From: DATLED01 sp035525495
GTDB taxonomy: Bacteria; Actinomycetota; Acidimicrobiia; Acidimicrobiales; CADCTF01
Assembly: GCA_035525495.1 (NCBI GenBank)
Contig: DATLED010000081.1
Location: 1-64,000, forward strand
DNA length: 64,000 bases
Direction of reading: 5' to 3'
Below, piece by piece: positions 27,060 to 35,848 of the stretch. Position numbers and translations under genes: made by a program. Numbering within the stretch: the stretch's first letter is position 1; each line of letters begins with the position of its first letter. Below the pieces are notes generated by a model. That model had not been told where the DNA came from. It was given only the letters and a program-made list of their open reading frames with translations, and did not search any database.

Positions 27060-27862
27060 GCGCAGGCGGTCACTCTGCGAGCGGGGATGTGCATTCGGGC
27101 AGCGGCGAGGCCGGCGATCACGAAGCCGATCGCGTTCGGTGCGCCGTGCCAGCGGACCATGGCCGGGACCGACAGGGCGGGGACGTTCCAGTGCTGACCG
27201 GCTGCCCATGCGACGGCGAAGAACATCGGGGCCCACACCGCTAAGCCCGATATCGCCAAGAGGGCCCGGCGAGACCACGGCGATCGGCGGTCGGCGATGG
27301 CCGCTCGAAGTTCGAGGGCCGCGATGACGAACACGCCGATCGCCATGAGGACGGCTCCGCCGACCTGCGGTGCTGCCCATGCGGTGACGAACCCGATGGC
27401 AACGACGGGCGGGGCGGCCGCTGTGATCGTCACCGCGACGGTTGATCGCGTCGTCCCCGCGAGGGTGAGCGCGCCCACGCCTGCGAACAGGTAGTGGACG
27501 GCCGTCAGCTCGACGATGGGCTCGCCGATGCCGAACAGCGTGAGGCCCGACCGGGACGCGACGAGCGCGCCTGTGGCCACCAATGCCCATGTTCCGGCCA
27601 GCACTCGGACGATGTCATCCCGGCACCAGTACTTGATGGGTTCGGCCGCGGCGATCTGACGGTGGAGACCCAACGCGGCGATCGCGGCCGGTCCGGCGGC
27701 CACCAGTCCGGCGGCCGCGCCGCGAGGCAGCGTCAACGCGAGAGCGGCGAGGCCGGCGGCGAGCGCCCAGCGCCGCCAACGACCGAGGGCCAGTGGCGCG
27801 ACGACGGCGAGGCCGAGGACAACGGCCGCATCGATGAGGTGAGAAGTCAGGGCATCAATCAC
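27056..27862 (-). CDS. YndJ-like polytopic membrane protein
   Basis: 268 residues, at least seven membrane helices. Conserved features of YndJ proteins are visible: EPIVELTAVHYLFAGVGALT, GTWALVATGALVA and the late segment RWHGAPNAIGFVIAGLAA with HG-x-NA. Function is unknown. It heads the operon YndJ-DUF1990-membrane-DUF2071, in which every junction is a four-base stop/start overlap. It is divergent from a MerR regulator gene. Confidence 0.8.
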   Translation of the reverse strand: MIDALTSHLIDAAVVLGLAVVAPLALGRWRRWALAAGLAALALTLPRGAAAGLVAAGPAAIAALGLHRQIAAAEPIKYWCRDDIVRVLAGTWALVATGALVASRSGLTLFGIGEPIVELTAVHYLFAGVGALTLAGTTRSTVAVTITAAAPPVVAIGFVTAWAAPQVGGAVLMAIGVFVIAALELRAAIADRRSPWSRRALLAISGLAVWAPMFFAVAWAAGQHWNVPALSVPAMVRWHGAPNAIGFVIAGLAAARMHIPARRVTACA

Positions 27863-27874
27863 TATGCGAATGAT

Positions 27875-27909
27875 TACTAGCAGAGTAGATGCTTGTCAAG
27901 GTGGCTACA
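27875..27909 (+). promoter_or_regulatory. Candidate MerR operator and -10 box in the divergent promoter
   Basis: Between the YndJ operon and the MerR gene lies an inverted repeat TACT-agcag-AGTA (27875-27887), followed by TACACT (27904-27909), which would fit a -10 box for a leaderless transcript starting at ATG 27919. Divergent placement suggests the regulator controls both units. This is a reading by eye. Confidence 0.35.
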
Positions 27910-27918
27910 CTCGTCTGC

Positions 27919-28680
27919 ATGGATGACGTCCCACAGGAGCTGACGGTCGACCAGCTCGCCCAGCTTGTGGGTCTGCCGTCATCGACCATCAGGCTCTATC
28001 GCACGAAGGGTCTGCTCCCTCCGCCGCAACGGCGTGGGCGTTCCGCCTTCTACGGGCCTGGCCACGTGGCGCGCGTCGAGCTGATCGGGCGGCTGCAGGA
28101 GCGGGGATTCTCACTGGCGGCCATCGCTGAGCTCGTGCAGCAATGGGAAGAGGGCCGGAGCCTGGACGAGATCCTCGGCCTCGAGCAGCGGATCCCCGGC
28201 GCCGCGCAGGTTCCCTCCGAGCTCAGACTCGCCCCCTCCGAACTCGCCAGCCGATTCCCGTCCATAGACCTCACGCCGGAGGTCATGTCGCAAGTCATAT
28301 CCATGGGACTCGTCGAGCTCGATGATGAGGGAATGGTGGTGATCGCCAGCCCCGTGTTCCTGGAGGTCGGGACGGCGCTCGTCGACCTCGGCTTCCCGAT
28401 CGGCGAGGTGCTCGACGAGGCAGGCACCCTCCAGGCCGAGATGGTCCAAGTGGCCGAGCGGTTCGCGGCGATGTTCGACCGCCACATCTGGCGACCGTTC
28501 ACCGAAGCCGGCAAGCCGGGCGACGACCTCCCCAGAGTCACGCACGTCCTCGAACAGCTGGGGCCTTTGGCCGATCGTGTTGTCCACGCCACCCTGCAGC
28601 AGGCGCTCGCTGCTACCGCCGCACGGTTCCTAGCTGCTGAAGCGACTCGCGAGACGACTCGTCCGAACCGCCGGTCGTAG
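27919..28680 (+). CDS. MerR-family transcriptional regulator
   Basis: 253 residues. The MerR winged helix spans 1-75: ELTVDQLAQLVGLPSSTIRLYRTKGLL, in which the HTH and the RLYRTKGLLPPP turn are typical, then HVARVELIGRLQERGFSLAAI. The C-terminal 170 residues are a helical effector domain without cysteines arranged for metal binding, so an organic ligand is more likely. ATG 27919 was preferred to 27889 because it starts just before the HTH and sits correctly behind a -10 box. The divergent YndJ operon is the probable target. Confidence 0.85.
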   Translation: MDDVPQELTVDQLAQLVGLPSSTIRLYRTKGLLPPPQRRGRSAFYGPGHVARVELIGRLQERGFSLAAIAELVQQWEEGRSLDEILGLEQRIPGAAQVPSELRLAPSELASRFPSIDLTPEVMSQVISMGLVELDDEGMVVIASPVFLEVGTALVDLGFPIGEVLDEAGTLQAEMVQVAERFAAMFDRHIWRPFTEAGKPGDDLPRVTHVLEQLGPLADRVVHATLQQALAATAARFLAAEATRETTRPNRRS

Positions 28681-28701
28681 CGGGAGCGGACTTGAGCGGG
28701 T

Positions 28702-28851
28702 CTACCTCGCTTCGCGTTGCGCATCGTCAAGGGCCGAAAGAGCCCGCTTGATGAGACGCTCCATCTCGCTGCCAGTTGCGGCAGCACGCTTGGCCTTTCG
28801 CAGATAGCTCTCGACGTCATCGAGGTGTCTTTTGATCGCGTAGGTGTCCAT
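28702..28851 (-). CDS. Small helical protein, hypothetical
   Basis: 49 residues if started at MDTYAIKRHLDDVE. The whole sequence reads as one charged amphipathic helix pair (ESYLRKAKRAAATGSEMERL, LIKRALSALDDAQREAR). The start could also lie further upstream at 28923. No family is known to me. The regular heptad-like pattern is the only support. Confidence 0.4.
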   Translation of the reverse strand: MDTYAIKRHLDDVESYLRKAKRAAATGSEMERLIKRALSALDDAQREAR

Positions 28852-29113
28852 CGTCGGATCATGCGACGGGGGTGAGACAGGCTGTGTGTCCGGCCGGGAT
28901 CGCCGCTCCACGCGCCGACGCACGGGACTAGGACGATTCAGTTCCAGCGATCACACGTGGGGTCGACCGGTTCGCTTTCGAGTGCGAGCACGCCGAAGAC
29001 GCACTCGTGCACGCGGTAGAGGAGACCAGAACGGACCGACTCCAAGACATTCCTGGGCCCAGCATCGGGGGAATGGTCAGCGGACGCCGCGAGTCAATCC
29101 CTACCGTGCAGAG

Positions 29114-30661
29114 ATGCCGTGGTGGCGCCGCACTCCCCGCAGTAACGCCCGCCGCGTCGCAGCCGCGCCCAGCCCGCCGCCGGACGAGGATCTCGATCAC
29201 CTCCCAGACTGGCTTTGCCGGCTTGCCCCAACCAGCCCGGGCATCGTCCACACGGGCGATGTGCTCGACCGCTTGTTGCGCGCCGTCCCTACCTCCGCGT
29301 TGTCGCGCCTCGATGTCGGCGTTCGATCGTGGTCGAGATGGGACGACGACGGGTGGCGCCGCATCGCGCCGGAGGAGGTGACGAAACTCATCGACCGGAC
29401 GGGTCGTCCCCTCGCCGTGGGCGCGGCGACGTCGCTGCACCGGAACGGTCACGTGCGCGAGGCAGCTGTCAAGGTGCTCGCGGGGTTGGGCGATGGCAGC
29501 GAACTGCGCTGGCTCGTACTTCGCAGCCTCGACTGGGTCGACCAGGTCGCTACCCTCGCCGAACGCGAAGTTCGCCGTCGGTTCGAGAGCCAGGCGGATG
29601 TCACTCGCTACGCGGCATCGATCGTGGATCTCCTCCCGCTCGTAGACAGCGAGCGGTTCACGAGGACAACCAACGTTGTCCGCCTACGCGACGACCTTCG
29701 TCGCGTTGCGCTCGGTCCAATCTGCCGCGAAGGGCTGTGGGCCTCCTCACGAGACCCCGACCGGGGCCTTCGGCGCGCCGCGGTTCGACTGCTCGCCGAC
29801 CACGGCGGCGACCCCCTCCGGCTGTTGCGCGACCAGCTCGACGGCGACGACATCGTCGCCGCCGTTGTCGCTGCCAGAGCCGGCCTGGCAGACGACTCAA
29901 TATGTGCCGAGGCCGCACTCGCTCTGTACCGGTCACCGATCGCCCGTCTCCGCGAGCTGTCTTTGTGGCACCTCGTGTCACACGGTCACGAGCACTCGTC
30001 CGAGGTGGACGCAGGTCTCGTCGACCGGGCCGCGAGAGTCCGCGATGTCGCACAACGCGCCCTCGAGCACCGCGGGACGGAGCCCGGCAACTGGTACCGA
30101 GCCCGATTGACCGAAGATCCTGAAGGGGCGCTGCTCGGTCTGGGCGACGTCGGAACGGCATCAGACGCCGCCAACGCCCTCTCCCTTGTTGGTGACTTGA
30201 AACGGGTCGCAGCCGCCGCCGTCCGCCTGGCCGGCCGCAAGGGCGGACGGGAGCATCTCCCCCAATTAATCGACCTCGCGTTCGACGAACGCGGAGCGGT
30301 CGCCCGCGAAGCGGTCCTCGGCATCCGTCGTCACGGCGTCTCCGACGATGTGGCAACGGCCGTCTTCTCGAAGGCGCAGACGTCTACTAGTCCCGCGCGC
30401 GGACGCGTACTCGTTCGAGTCCTCACTCAAGCGGGGCGATGGACGAAGGTGGAACTCGGCCTACGCATCGCGCTTAGCGACGACGAGGAGCTTCGGGTCC
30501 TGGGCGAGTCGCTACTCCTTCGAACGCTGGCATCGTGGAACAGGTCAGCGGCAGCGCCGAGCGCGTCACAGCTCGAGAGCATCCGAACCCTGCTCGTCAC
30601 GAAGAACAACGTGCGCGCAGCGATCCGCTCAGAACTCGCCGACATCGTCAGCCACTGGTGA
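29114..30661 (+). CDS. HEAT-repeat protein of unknown function
   Basis: 515 residues, all alpha-helical. Repeated HEAT units are visible: HVREAAVKVLAGLGDGSELRW, DPDRGLRRAAVRLLADHGGDP, DRAARVRDVAQRALEHRGTEP and RGAVAREAVLGIRRHGVSDDV (each quoted within one unit). No catalytic domain was seen. The ATG at 29114 (MPWWRRTPRS) precedes the first structured segment; the frame is open further upstream but that part is arginine-rich and untypical. It converges with gajB, 30 bases apart. Its closeness to Gabija in the island makes a defence-associated scaffold possible. Confidence 0.7.
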   Translation: MPWWRRTPRSNARRVAAAPSPPPDEDLDHLPDWLCRLAPTSPGIVHTGDVLDRLLRAVPTSALSRLDVGVRSWSRWDDDGWRRIAPEEVTKLIDRTGRPLAVGAATSLHRNGHVREAAVKVLAGLGDGSELRWLVLRSLDWVDQVATLAEREVRRRFESQADVTRYAASIVDLLPLVDSERFTRTTNVVRLRDDLRRVALGPICREGLWASSRDPDRGLRRAAVRLLADHGGDPLRLLRDQLDGDDIVAAVVAARAGLADDSICAEAALALYRSPIARLRELSLWHLVSHGHEHSSEVDAGLVDRAARVRDVAQRALEHRGTEPGNWYRARLTEDPEGALLGLGDVGTASDAANALSLVGDLKRVAAAAVRLAGRKGGREHLPQLIDLAFDERGAVAREAVLGIRRHGVSDDVATAVFSKAQTSTSPARGRVLVRVLTQAGRWTKVELGLRIALSDDEELRVLGESLLLRTLASWNRSAAAPSASQLESIRTLLVTKNNVRAAIRSELADIVSHW

Positions 30662-30691
30662 GCGCCCACCCAGGCTCTGGGCAAGAAGCGG

Positions 30692-31723
30692 CTACTTCTT
30701 CGGAACGACGAACGCAACGCTGTACCGCGCGCGGGTCACGGCGACGTACAGCTTGTCTGGGCTCAATGTCGAGGGGTCACCGTCCCGCAGGTACGTCAGC
30801 ATCGTCTTCGTAGGAAAGATCAGCACTCGGTCGTAGGTACTGCCCTTACTGACTCCGATGTTGATCGCTGGGAGACCCATGGTCTTGGTGGACTTCGCGT
30901 AGCGCAACACCGTCGGCTTGTGCTCAGCGGCGTACGCGGGCACGTCCTCGGGCGCTATTCGAAAGATGCCATCGTGGCCAGTGCGCACCGCATTACGCGA
31001 CTCCGTGGCCGGCATCGCCGGGAAGAGCGCATCAGCGAAGTCGCAGATTTCCTGATTGCAGCGATAGCTGAAGGTGCGAGGGTTGGCGGCGCAAAGGGTG
31101 TCTCGTTCCTCAAGCCATTTCAGCAGCCCGGCTCCTTGGTACTTCTTGTTCTTACTTGTTCGGCTGGTGCTGTAAGTGTGCTGGCGCGGGTCGCCTACCA
31201 ATGTGAGGCCAATGCTGGACTTCAGCAGAAGGTCAAGCACTTCTAGGTCGTAGCCGACCAGATCCTGCATCTCGTCGATGAGGATCTGATCGAAGACGGC
31301 CTCGAGGCGGCGCACAACCTGGCCGCCTGTGACGTTGTTGACCTCGCAAACGAAGTCTGCGAGGCGGTCGCTGTAGATGTCGTTGCCGCTGTCCAGGAAG
31401 TAGGACAGCTTCGTCCTCGGGATGTACATGGACGGCTGGGCGACGAAGTTGAGTGACCGGACACGACCAACCGCTTTGGTCAGCGCCGCCTGATACGGCC
31501 GTGCTCCTTGGCTGAGTAGGAAGGTGAACCAGGGCATGACGGTGACGTTTGCCGGAATCGCCCCCGCCTTCTCCTGTAGCCGTTTGACGACCTGGCCCAA
31601 GTTCTCGTTGGTGTACGTCGTGATGAGCACCCGGTCGCTGCTTGCCAGCGCGGTTTCGACAATGAATTCGGTCTTGCCCGACCCAGCGGCCGCGATTACC
31701 GCGACCTTGTTATTGGACTGCAT
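30692..31723 (-). CDS. gajB: GajB-like UvrD/Rep superfamily 1 helicase of a Gabija system
   Basis: 343 residues. SF1 helicase motifs: Walker A AAAGSGKT at residues 11-18, motif Ia ITTYTNENLGQVV, motif II ILIDEMQD, motif III GDPRQHTYS, motif IV/V region YDRVLIFPTK and motif VI LYVAVTRARYSVAFV. In Gabija, GajB senses DNA ends or nucleotide loss and works with GajA. The N-terminus starts directly before Walker A, as in known GajB. At 343 residues it is clearly shorter than the roughly 490-residue Bacillus protein, so accessory subdomains are reduced. Its ATG overlaps the gajA coding end by 14 bases. Confidence 0.85.
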   Translation of the reverse strand: MQSNNKVAVIAAAGSGKTEFIVETALASSDRVLITTYTNENLGQVVKRLQEKAGAIPANVTVMPWFTFLLSQGARPYQAALTKAVGRVRSLNFVAQPSMYIPRTKLSYFLDSGNDIYSDRLADFVCEVNNVTGGQVVRRLEAVFDQILIDEMQDLVGYDLEVLDLLLKSSIGLTLVGDPRQHTYSTSRTSKNKKYQGAGLLKWLEERDTLCAANPRTFSYRCNQEICDFADALFPAMPATESRNAVRTGHDGIFRIAPEDVPAYAAEHKPTVLRYAKSTKTMGLPAINIGVSKGSTYDRVLIFPTKTMLTYLRDGDPSTLSPDKLYVAVTRARYSVAFVVPKK

Positions 31724-33302
31724 CGCCTATGTAGGAGGGGAGCGCAGTGTCGTCGGCCGCGAACAGGGCCACTGCGCACGTCGTCTTGTGAGCCGTCATG
31801 TACTTCAGCAACTCGTCGTCGGTATCAAAATCCTGGTCGAGGAGGGCGTTGAGATCAGCGCGTCCGATCGCGTGCAGCAATTGCGGCTCGAGAGTCCGAC
31901 CGCCGCTGTCCGCTCCAACATGCACGCTGACGAAGCCGCTGGCGATGTATTCCGCGTAGCCCGCTTCCACGTCAGCGGCGGGGCGTCCATCGTTGTCCGT
32001 CACGACCTTGGTTGGGCGCTTGAGGCGCACTGCAATGTCGAGGAATCGTTTGAAGGACAGGCCCCTGACGTTGATCACATCAACGCCGTCCTCGATCGGG
32101 AGCTTGCCGTGACGGGCCAGGTACGCACGCTGGATGACAAGTTCGTCCGACGGCCCTTCGACGAGGATGACCCGCTTTGCGAGGACAAGGCGAAGAGTGT
32201 CGTAACCAGACAGCTTCATGAAGTAGTCCTGCGTGGACGCGGGGAGGTTGTCGATCCGGACCGCGTGGTCGTGGTTGAGCAGGATCAGGTTGTCGAGCCC
32301 GAGCTTGTTCAGCACAAACGAGCTGTGGGTTGTCATCACGATTTGCCGATCAGCGCACTTCTCTTTGATCTTGGCGATCAGGACATTGAGGGTCGCGAAG
32401 GCGAGGTGGTTCTCCGGCTCCTCAATGAGCAAGACGTGCGATGCCGAGAGCTTCCTGCCGAGCGCAAGGAGGACTTTGAGGGTGTGCTGCTCACCCTTAC
32501 CCACGTACTGGAATGGCAGTTCATCGAGGTGCGGGACGAGGCTGCTCTCCCAGGTGAAGCGGTGCGAGATGTCAATCGAGAGCGAAAGTTCACGGTCCGA
32601 AATCTCGCCACGGGTTGTGGCGAGCTTGCCGTTGATCGTCTGCACGGCCGGGTTGTTGGTGAACTCCTGGCGGAGGCTCCGATAGCTCCGCGCAAGTTCC
32701 ACTCGCTCCGACTTGTCGAGATGGTCGGCGATCATGCCTTGGAGGTAGTAGTCGGCGCCGTTTTGAAGCCTGATCATCGAGGCGTCGATAAGCGAAGCCG
32801 TGGCCGGGACGCTTCGAGCGGTGATGCTGTTGCCTGAGAAGCCCTTCCACTCGACCTCGTAGTACTCCGTAGGTACTAGCGATGCGGGATCGCCCTTGGC
32901 GATGAAGGCTTGGTACTCCTCCGAGAAGTCTTGGCTCAACGATGCCCGGATACGCAGTCCGACGGCATCCTCAGTCGACAGGTTGTTGGTGCCCCTCAGG
33001 ATGGCCGACTCGAGGGTCTCGTCCAGGAAGAGGTCGATGATGAGTTCCGGAGGAAGGGCACTGTCACCGGCACCGAGAGCCTTCGCGTACTCGGCCGCCG
33101 CGTCGGTGTTGATCAGGTGCGGCGAGAGCTCAGCGTCCAGGGTGCGGCCGTTCACTCGCGACGTGAGGGCGAGGTTGATCGCCTCGAGCAGCGTCGACTT
33201 CCCGGCGTCGTTGTCGCCCACAACGATGTTCATCGTGGGATTCAGGTCGAGGTCCAGACTCCTGAAGCATCTGTAGTTGCGAATCATGATCTTTCGGATC
33301 AT
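31710..33302 (-). CDS. gajA: GajA-like OLD-family ATPase/TOPRIM nuclease of a Gabija system
   Basis: 530 residues. An N-terminal ABC-type ATPase has Walker A GDNDAGKST (29-37), a signature/Walker B region SHVLLIEEPENHL and switch TTHSSFVLNKLG. The C-terminal TOPRIM nuclease shows VILVEGPSDELVIQ and VTDNDGRP. GajA cuts DNA site-specifically when nucleotides fall during phage infection. The ATG at 33302 matches the family start (MIRKIMIRNYRCF). The same reading frame is open for another 150 codons upstream through an integrase remnant, so a longer fusion product cannot be excluded. Confidence 0.88.
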   Translation of the reverse strand: MIRKIMIRNYRCFRSLDLDLNPTMNIVVGDNDAGKSTLLEAINLALTSRVNGRTLDAELSPHLINTDAAAEYAKALGAGDSALPPELIIDLFLDETLESAILRGTNNLSTEDAVGLRIRASLSQDFSEEYQAFIAKGDPASLVPTEYYEVEWKGFSGNSITARSVPATASLIDASMIRLQNGADYYLQGMIADHLDKSERVELARSYRSLRQEFTNNPAVQTINGKLATTRGEISDRELSLSIDISHRFTWESSLVPHLDELPFQYVGKGEQHTLKVLLALGRKLSASHVLLIEEPENHLAFATLNVLIAKIKEKCADRQIVMTTHSSFVLNKLGLDNLILLNHDHAVRIDNLPASTQDYFMKLSGYDTLRLVLAKRVILVEGPSDELVIQRAYLARHGKLPIEDGVDVINVRGLSFKRFLDIAVRLKRPTKVVTDNDGRPAADVEAGYAEYIASGFVSVHVGADSGGRTLEPQLLHAIGRADLNALLDQDFDTDDELLKYMTAHKTTCAVALFAADDTALPSYIGDAVQ

Positions 33303-33758
33303 CGACACCCCTCGACCTTCCGCCCGGCAGATTGAGGTTAAGGGCTCGATCGAGAGCGAAGGCCGACCGTCGAAGTAGATCGGCTGGAGCAGCGTCTCCA
33401 GATGGTCCGCCGCGTCTCGGTCGCAGGCCGGGACGAAGGCCCAGTAGATGTCCATGGTCGTCGAAGTGCGAGCGCGGCCGAGTCGGTTGGAGACGGTTCG
33501 AACGTCGATACCCTCGGTGAGAAGTTCGGTGGCAACGAAGTGACGCAGGTCGTGGAGGCGGACGTGCGGCACGCCGGCTCTGGCCCGCAATCGCTGCCAT
33601 CTACGGCTGATGACGTCCGGTCGCCACGGCTGGACGCCGGTCGGTTCGGGTGCGAAGACGTACCGCTCCGGGGCGAGGAGGAGCCGATCAGCTCGTAAGC
33701 CGCCCGACGGGAGCCTTCGACGTAGGCCCTCCGTTCTCGTCTGCCATTGCCGCGGAGT
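33303..33758 (-). pseudogene. 5'-truncated tyrosine recombinase (integrase) remnant
   Basis: Only the C-terminal catalytic part remains, after a TAG at 33759-33761. VFAPEPTGVQPWRPDVISRR precedes RLHDLRHFVATELL (HxLRH box), and the nucleophile region reads TTMDIYWAFVP with Tyr. The N-terminal arm/core domains and the first catalytic Arg are gone. The integrase also lacks its own stop codon: after ADHLETLL the frame runs straight into gajA. This suggests that deletion or recombination joined the two. The integrase may be the one that targeted tRNA-Arg. Confidence 0.8.
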
Positions 33759-33945
33759 CTACGAGGTCGCCCGGTGATCGGCATCGAGCATCCGAACCGA
33801 GTTTCCGTCATCAGGCCAGCGGAGGAGTCACCAGTATGACGACAGTTCGCAAGCGGTGCCGGCGCCAAACACCCGGCACTCGGCGCTACCTGGCCGCGAC
33901 AAATTCAGTGGTCTTGGGCCTTCCGCCCGTGCGTACGGTTCTGCA

Positions 33946-34512
33946 GTGACGACACCGGACATCTTCATGATCCGCAAGGTGAAGCGGCCAGACGGAAATC
34001 AGCTCTGGGGGAGCTATCTCGTGGATGACGACGAGTGGGGGGCATGGCTTTACACGCCGAAAGGCTCTCTGGCACGCGGCACCAAGAACGGGAAGACGAC
34101 GGTTGGCAGCGCAGGTGAACCGACCCCGCCCGGCATCCCGGTCATCCACCTCGTGCCCCGGGGAGAGGAGTGGTGGTTCGCTCGATGGCAGATCGGGACA
34201 TCCGGCGTGTCTTCACTCGCCGTTGACGTGTGCCTACCGCCACAGCTTCACGAGAACGAGTGGTCCTACGTCGATCTAGAGCTTGACCTGTTCAAGTCCA
34301 GCGATGGCATCGTCGGGGTCTTCGATCAGAACGACTTCGATGAAGCAGTAGCTGCAGGACACATCGATTCCGAAGTCGCCACTCGGGCCGTACAGGTCGC
34401 CGCCGCCCTCGAGCAACGGATCGTCGGAGGCGACGACCTGTTCGATCAGGTGGGATGGGCGCAGTATGAGAAGTGCGTGGGGCTGACGCTTCCGTCGCTT
34501 ACCGCCGTCTGA
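33946..34512 (+). CDS. DUF402 domain protein (FomD-like)
   Basis: 188 residues. The C-terminal half carries the DUF402 signature WSYVDLELDLFKSSDG and VGVFDQNDFDEAVAAGHI, preceded by LVPRGEEWWFARWQ. DUF402 proteins are metal-dependent nucleotide or diphosphate hydrolases (FomD, Ntdp). GTG start; about 190 bases between it and the integrase remnant hold no gene. Single-gene unit. Confidence 0.8.
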   Translation: MTTPDIFMIRKVKRPDGNQLWGSYLVDDDEWGAWLYTPKGSLARGTKNGKTTVGSAGEPTPPGIPVIHLVPRGEEWWFARWQIGTSGVSSLAVDVCLPPQLHENEWSYVDLELDLFKSSDGIVGVFDQNDFDEAVAAGHIDSEVATRAVQVAAALEQRIVGGDDLFDQVGWAQYEKCVGLTLPSLTAV

Positions 34513-34545
34513 AGCCGAACTTCAGCCAGCCTGCCGCCTGGTCCG

Positions 34546-35079
34546 CTATTCCGGGACGACGGCGTGACCGATGTGCGCGAGGGCAAGGGATGCGACCTCT
34601 TCGGGCGTGAGGCCGGGATCCTCGATCCAGATTCCATGGCCCGCGAGGTGCTCCCTCATCTCAGCGTCCTTGTGTACCCAGGCGGCGAAGACCTGCTTGT
34701 CACGCGCTGCGTCCCGCGTTGCGATCACCTCTAGGGGCGGCGCCAACACGACGAGGCCAACAGGTCGTTCCAGCGCGGAGTCATATTTGCGCACATCTTC
34801 TATCCGCGTCAGGAAGTCATCGATCACGACCACGAAGCCGGCGTTCCTGTACGAGTCGGCCAGGAGGCACGTGTTCGTCCGTCGCAGGTCCATGTGGCGG
34901 GACCACTCGCTCCGTTGAACGTCGTCACCGAACGGATCGGGAAGTCCAGCGACCACGAAGTCGAAGCTCAGAACGTCACCTTCGATGGCGGCCGCGAGCG
35001 GAAACGTACGGGCGATCGCCTTCGATGTCGTCGTCTTCCCTGCGCCAGGCAAGCCCGTAACGATGAACGTGTCGAGCAC
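34546..35079 (-). CDS. P-loop kinase-like NTPase
   Basis: 177 residues. Walker A VTGLPGAGKTTTSKAIA at the N-terminus, a DVLSFDFV acceptor region and a lid-like LERPVGLVVLAP segment with downstream RDAARDKQ. This looks like a small-molecule or nucleoside kinase of the AAA_33/zeta-toxin-like group. The substrate is unknown. It converges with the DUF402 gene. A second, different P-loop kinase follows upstream on the same strand. Confidence 0.75.
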   Translation of the reverse strand: MLDTFIVTGLPGAGKTTTSKAIARTFPLAAAIEGDVLSFDFVVAGLPDPFGDDVQRSEWSRHMDLRRTNTCLLADSYRNAGFVVVIDDFLTRIEDVRKYDSALERPVGLVVLAPPLEVIATRDAARDKQVFAAWVHKDAEMREHLAGHGIWIEDPGLTPEEVASLALAHIGHAVVPE

Positions 35080-35159
35080 GAGCAGGGACGCTAGCGAGGC
35101 AGGAGGCAGCGCTCCGGTGTCGTTATCCAGCAGGCCGCCCGCGCGAATAACGATCCCCC

Positions 35160-35720
35160 TTAGGAGCGACCCTCCGAGAGGACACCGCCCGTGGCGCCTT
35201 CTGACTCGAGGTACTCGAGGACCAGGGCCACGCAGTCGTCCACCGATCCGGTGGTGTCAAGACGGAGCGCTCCCTGCAAAGGGCGATGAGGCTGACGGAG
35301 CACGGACGCACGGACCGCTGCGGCGTGCTCTGCGCTCTTGACCTGACTCGGCCGCGATTTGCGGAGCTCTAATCGTTCGCTGGACACGGCATCGGAGCAG
35401 ACGCACTCAACGAAGTAGTAGGGGACTGCCGCAGCCGCAGCGAGTGCCATCCCGCGGGCTGGGATCGACACGTACGCCGACGGGCTGTCGATGATGACGG
35501 CGTGTCCTTGGTCGAGGAAGTCGTGCGTCAGATCGAACAGCACCTCATAGGAGGCTGCGCCGGCGGGGCCGTCCGCGAAACCGGCACGGATGATCGCCGA
35601 CTTCGTCGTGTCGTGATCGAGCACTACAGCCCCGGTGGCGGACCGCACAGCGGAGGCGATCGTCGACTTACCGGTTCCCATCCATCCGGCCATCTGGAGA
35701 ACAAAAGGCGACGTGACCAT
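35160..35720 (-). CDS. P-loop kinase-like NTPase (AAA_33 type)
   Basis: 186 residues from MVTSPFVLQMAGWMGTGKST. Walker A is GWMGTGKST, then LDHDTTKSAII, an IIDSPSAY Walker B-like strand and the arginine-rich SERLELRKSRPSQ lid. Family and substrate unknown. A longer frame extends 21 codons upstream but lacks conserved features. The two tandem P-loop genes share little sequence, so they are not a recent duplication. Confidence 0.72.
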   Translation of the reverse strand: MVTSPFVLQMAGWMGTGKSTIASAVRSATGAVVLDHDTTKSAIIRAGFADGPAGAASYEVLFDLTHDFLDQGHAVIIDSPSAYVSIPARGMALAAAAAVPYYFVECVCSDAVSSERLELRKSRPSQVKSAEHAAAVRASVLRQPHRPLQGALRLDTTGSVDDCVALVLEYLESEGATGGVLSEGRS

Positions 35721-35848
35721 CGTGAAACTCTGCCTGATCCCTGGCGACCGATCGCAGCACATTGGCGTCTCGTCCAACAGCATCGATGGCGGCGCAATGA
35801 CGAGTCCTAGCCGACGAGGAGATCGACTTCTCTGCGAGAATCTGGCCT

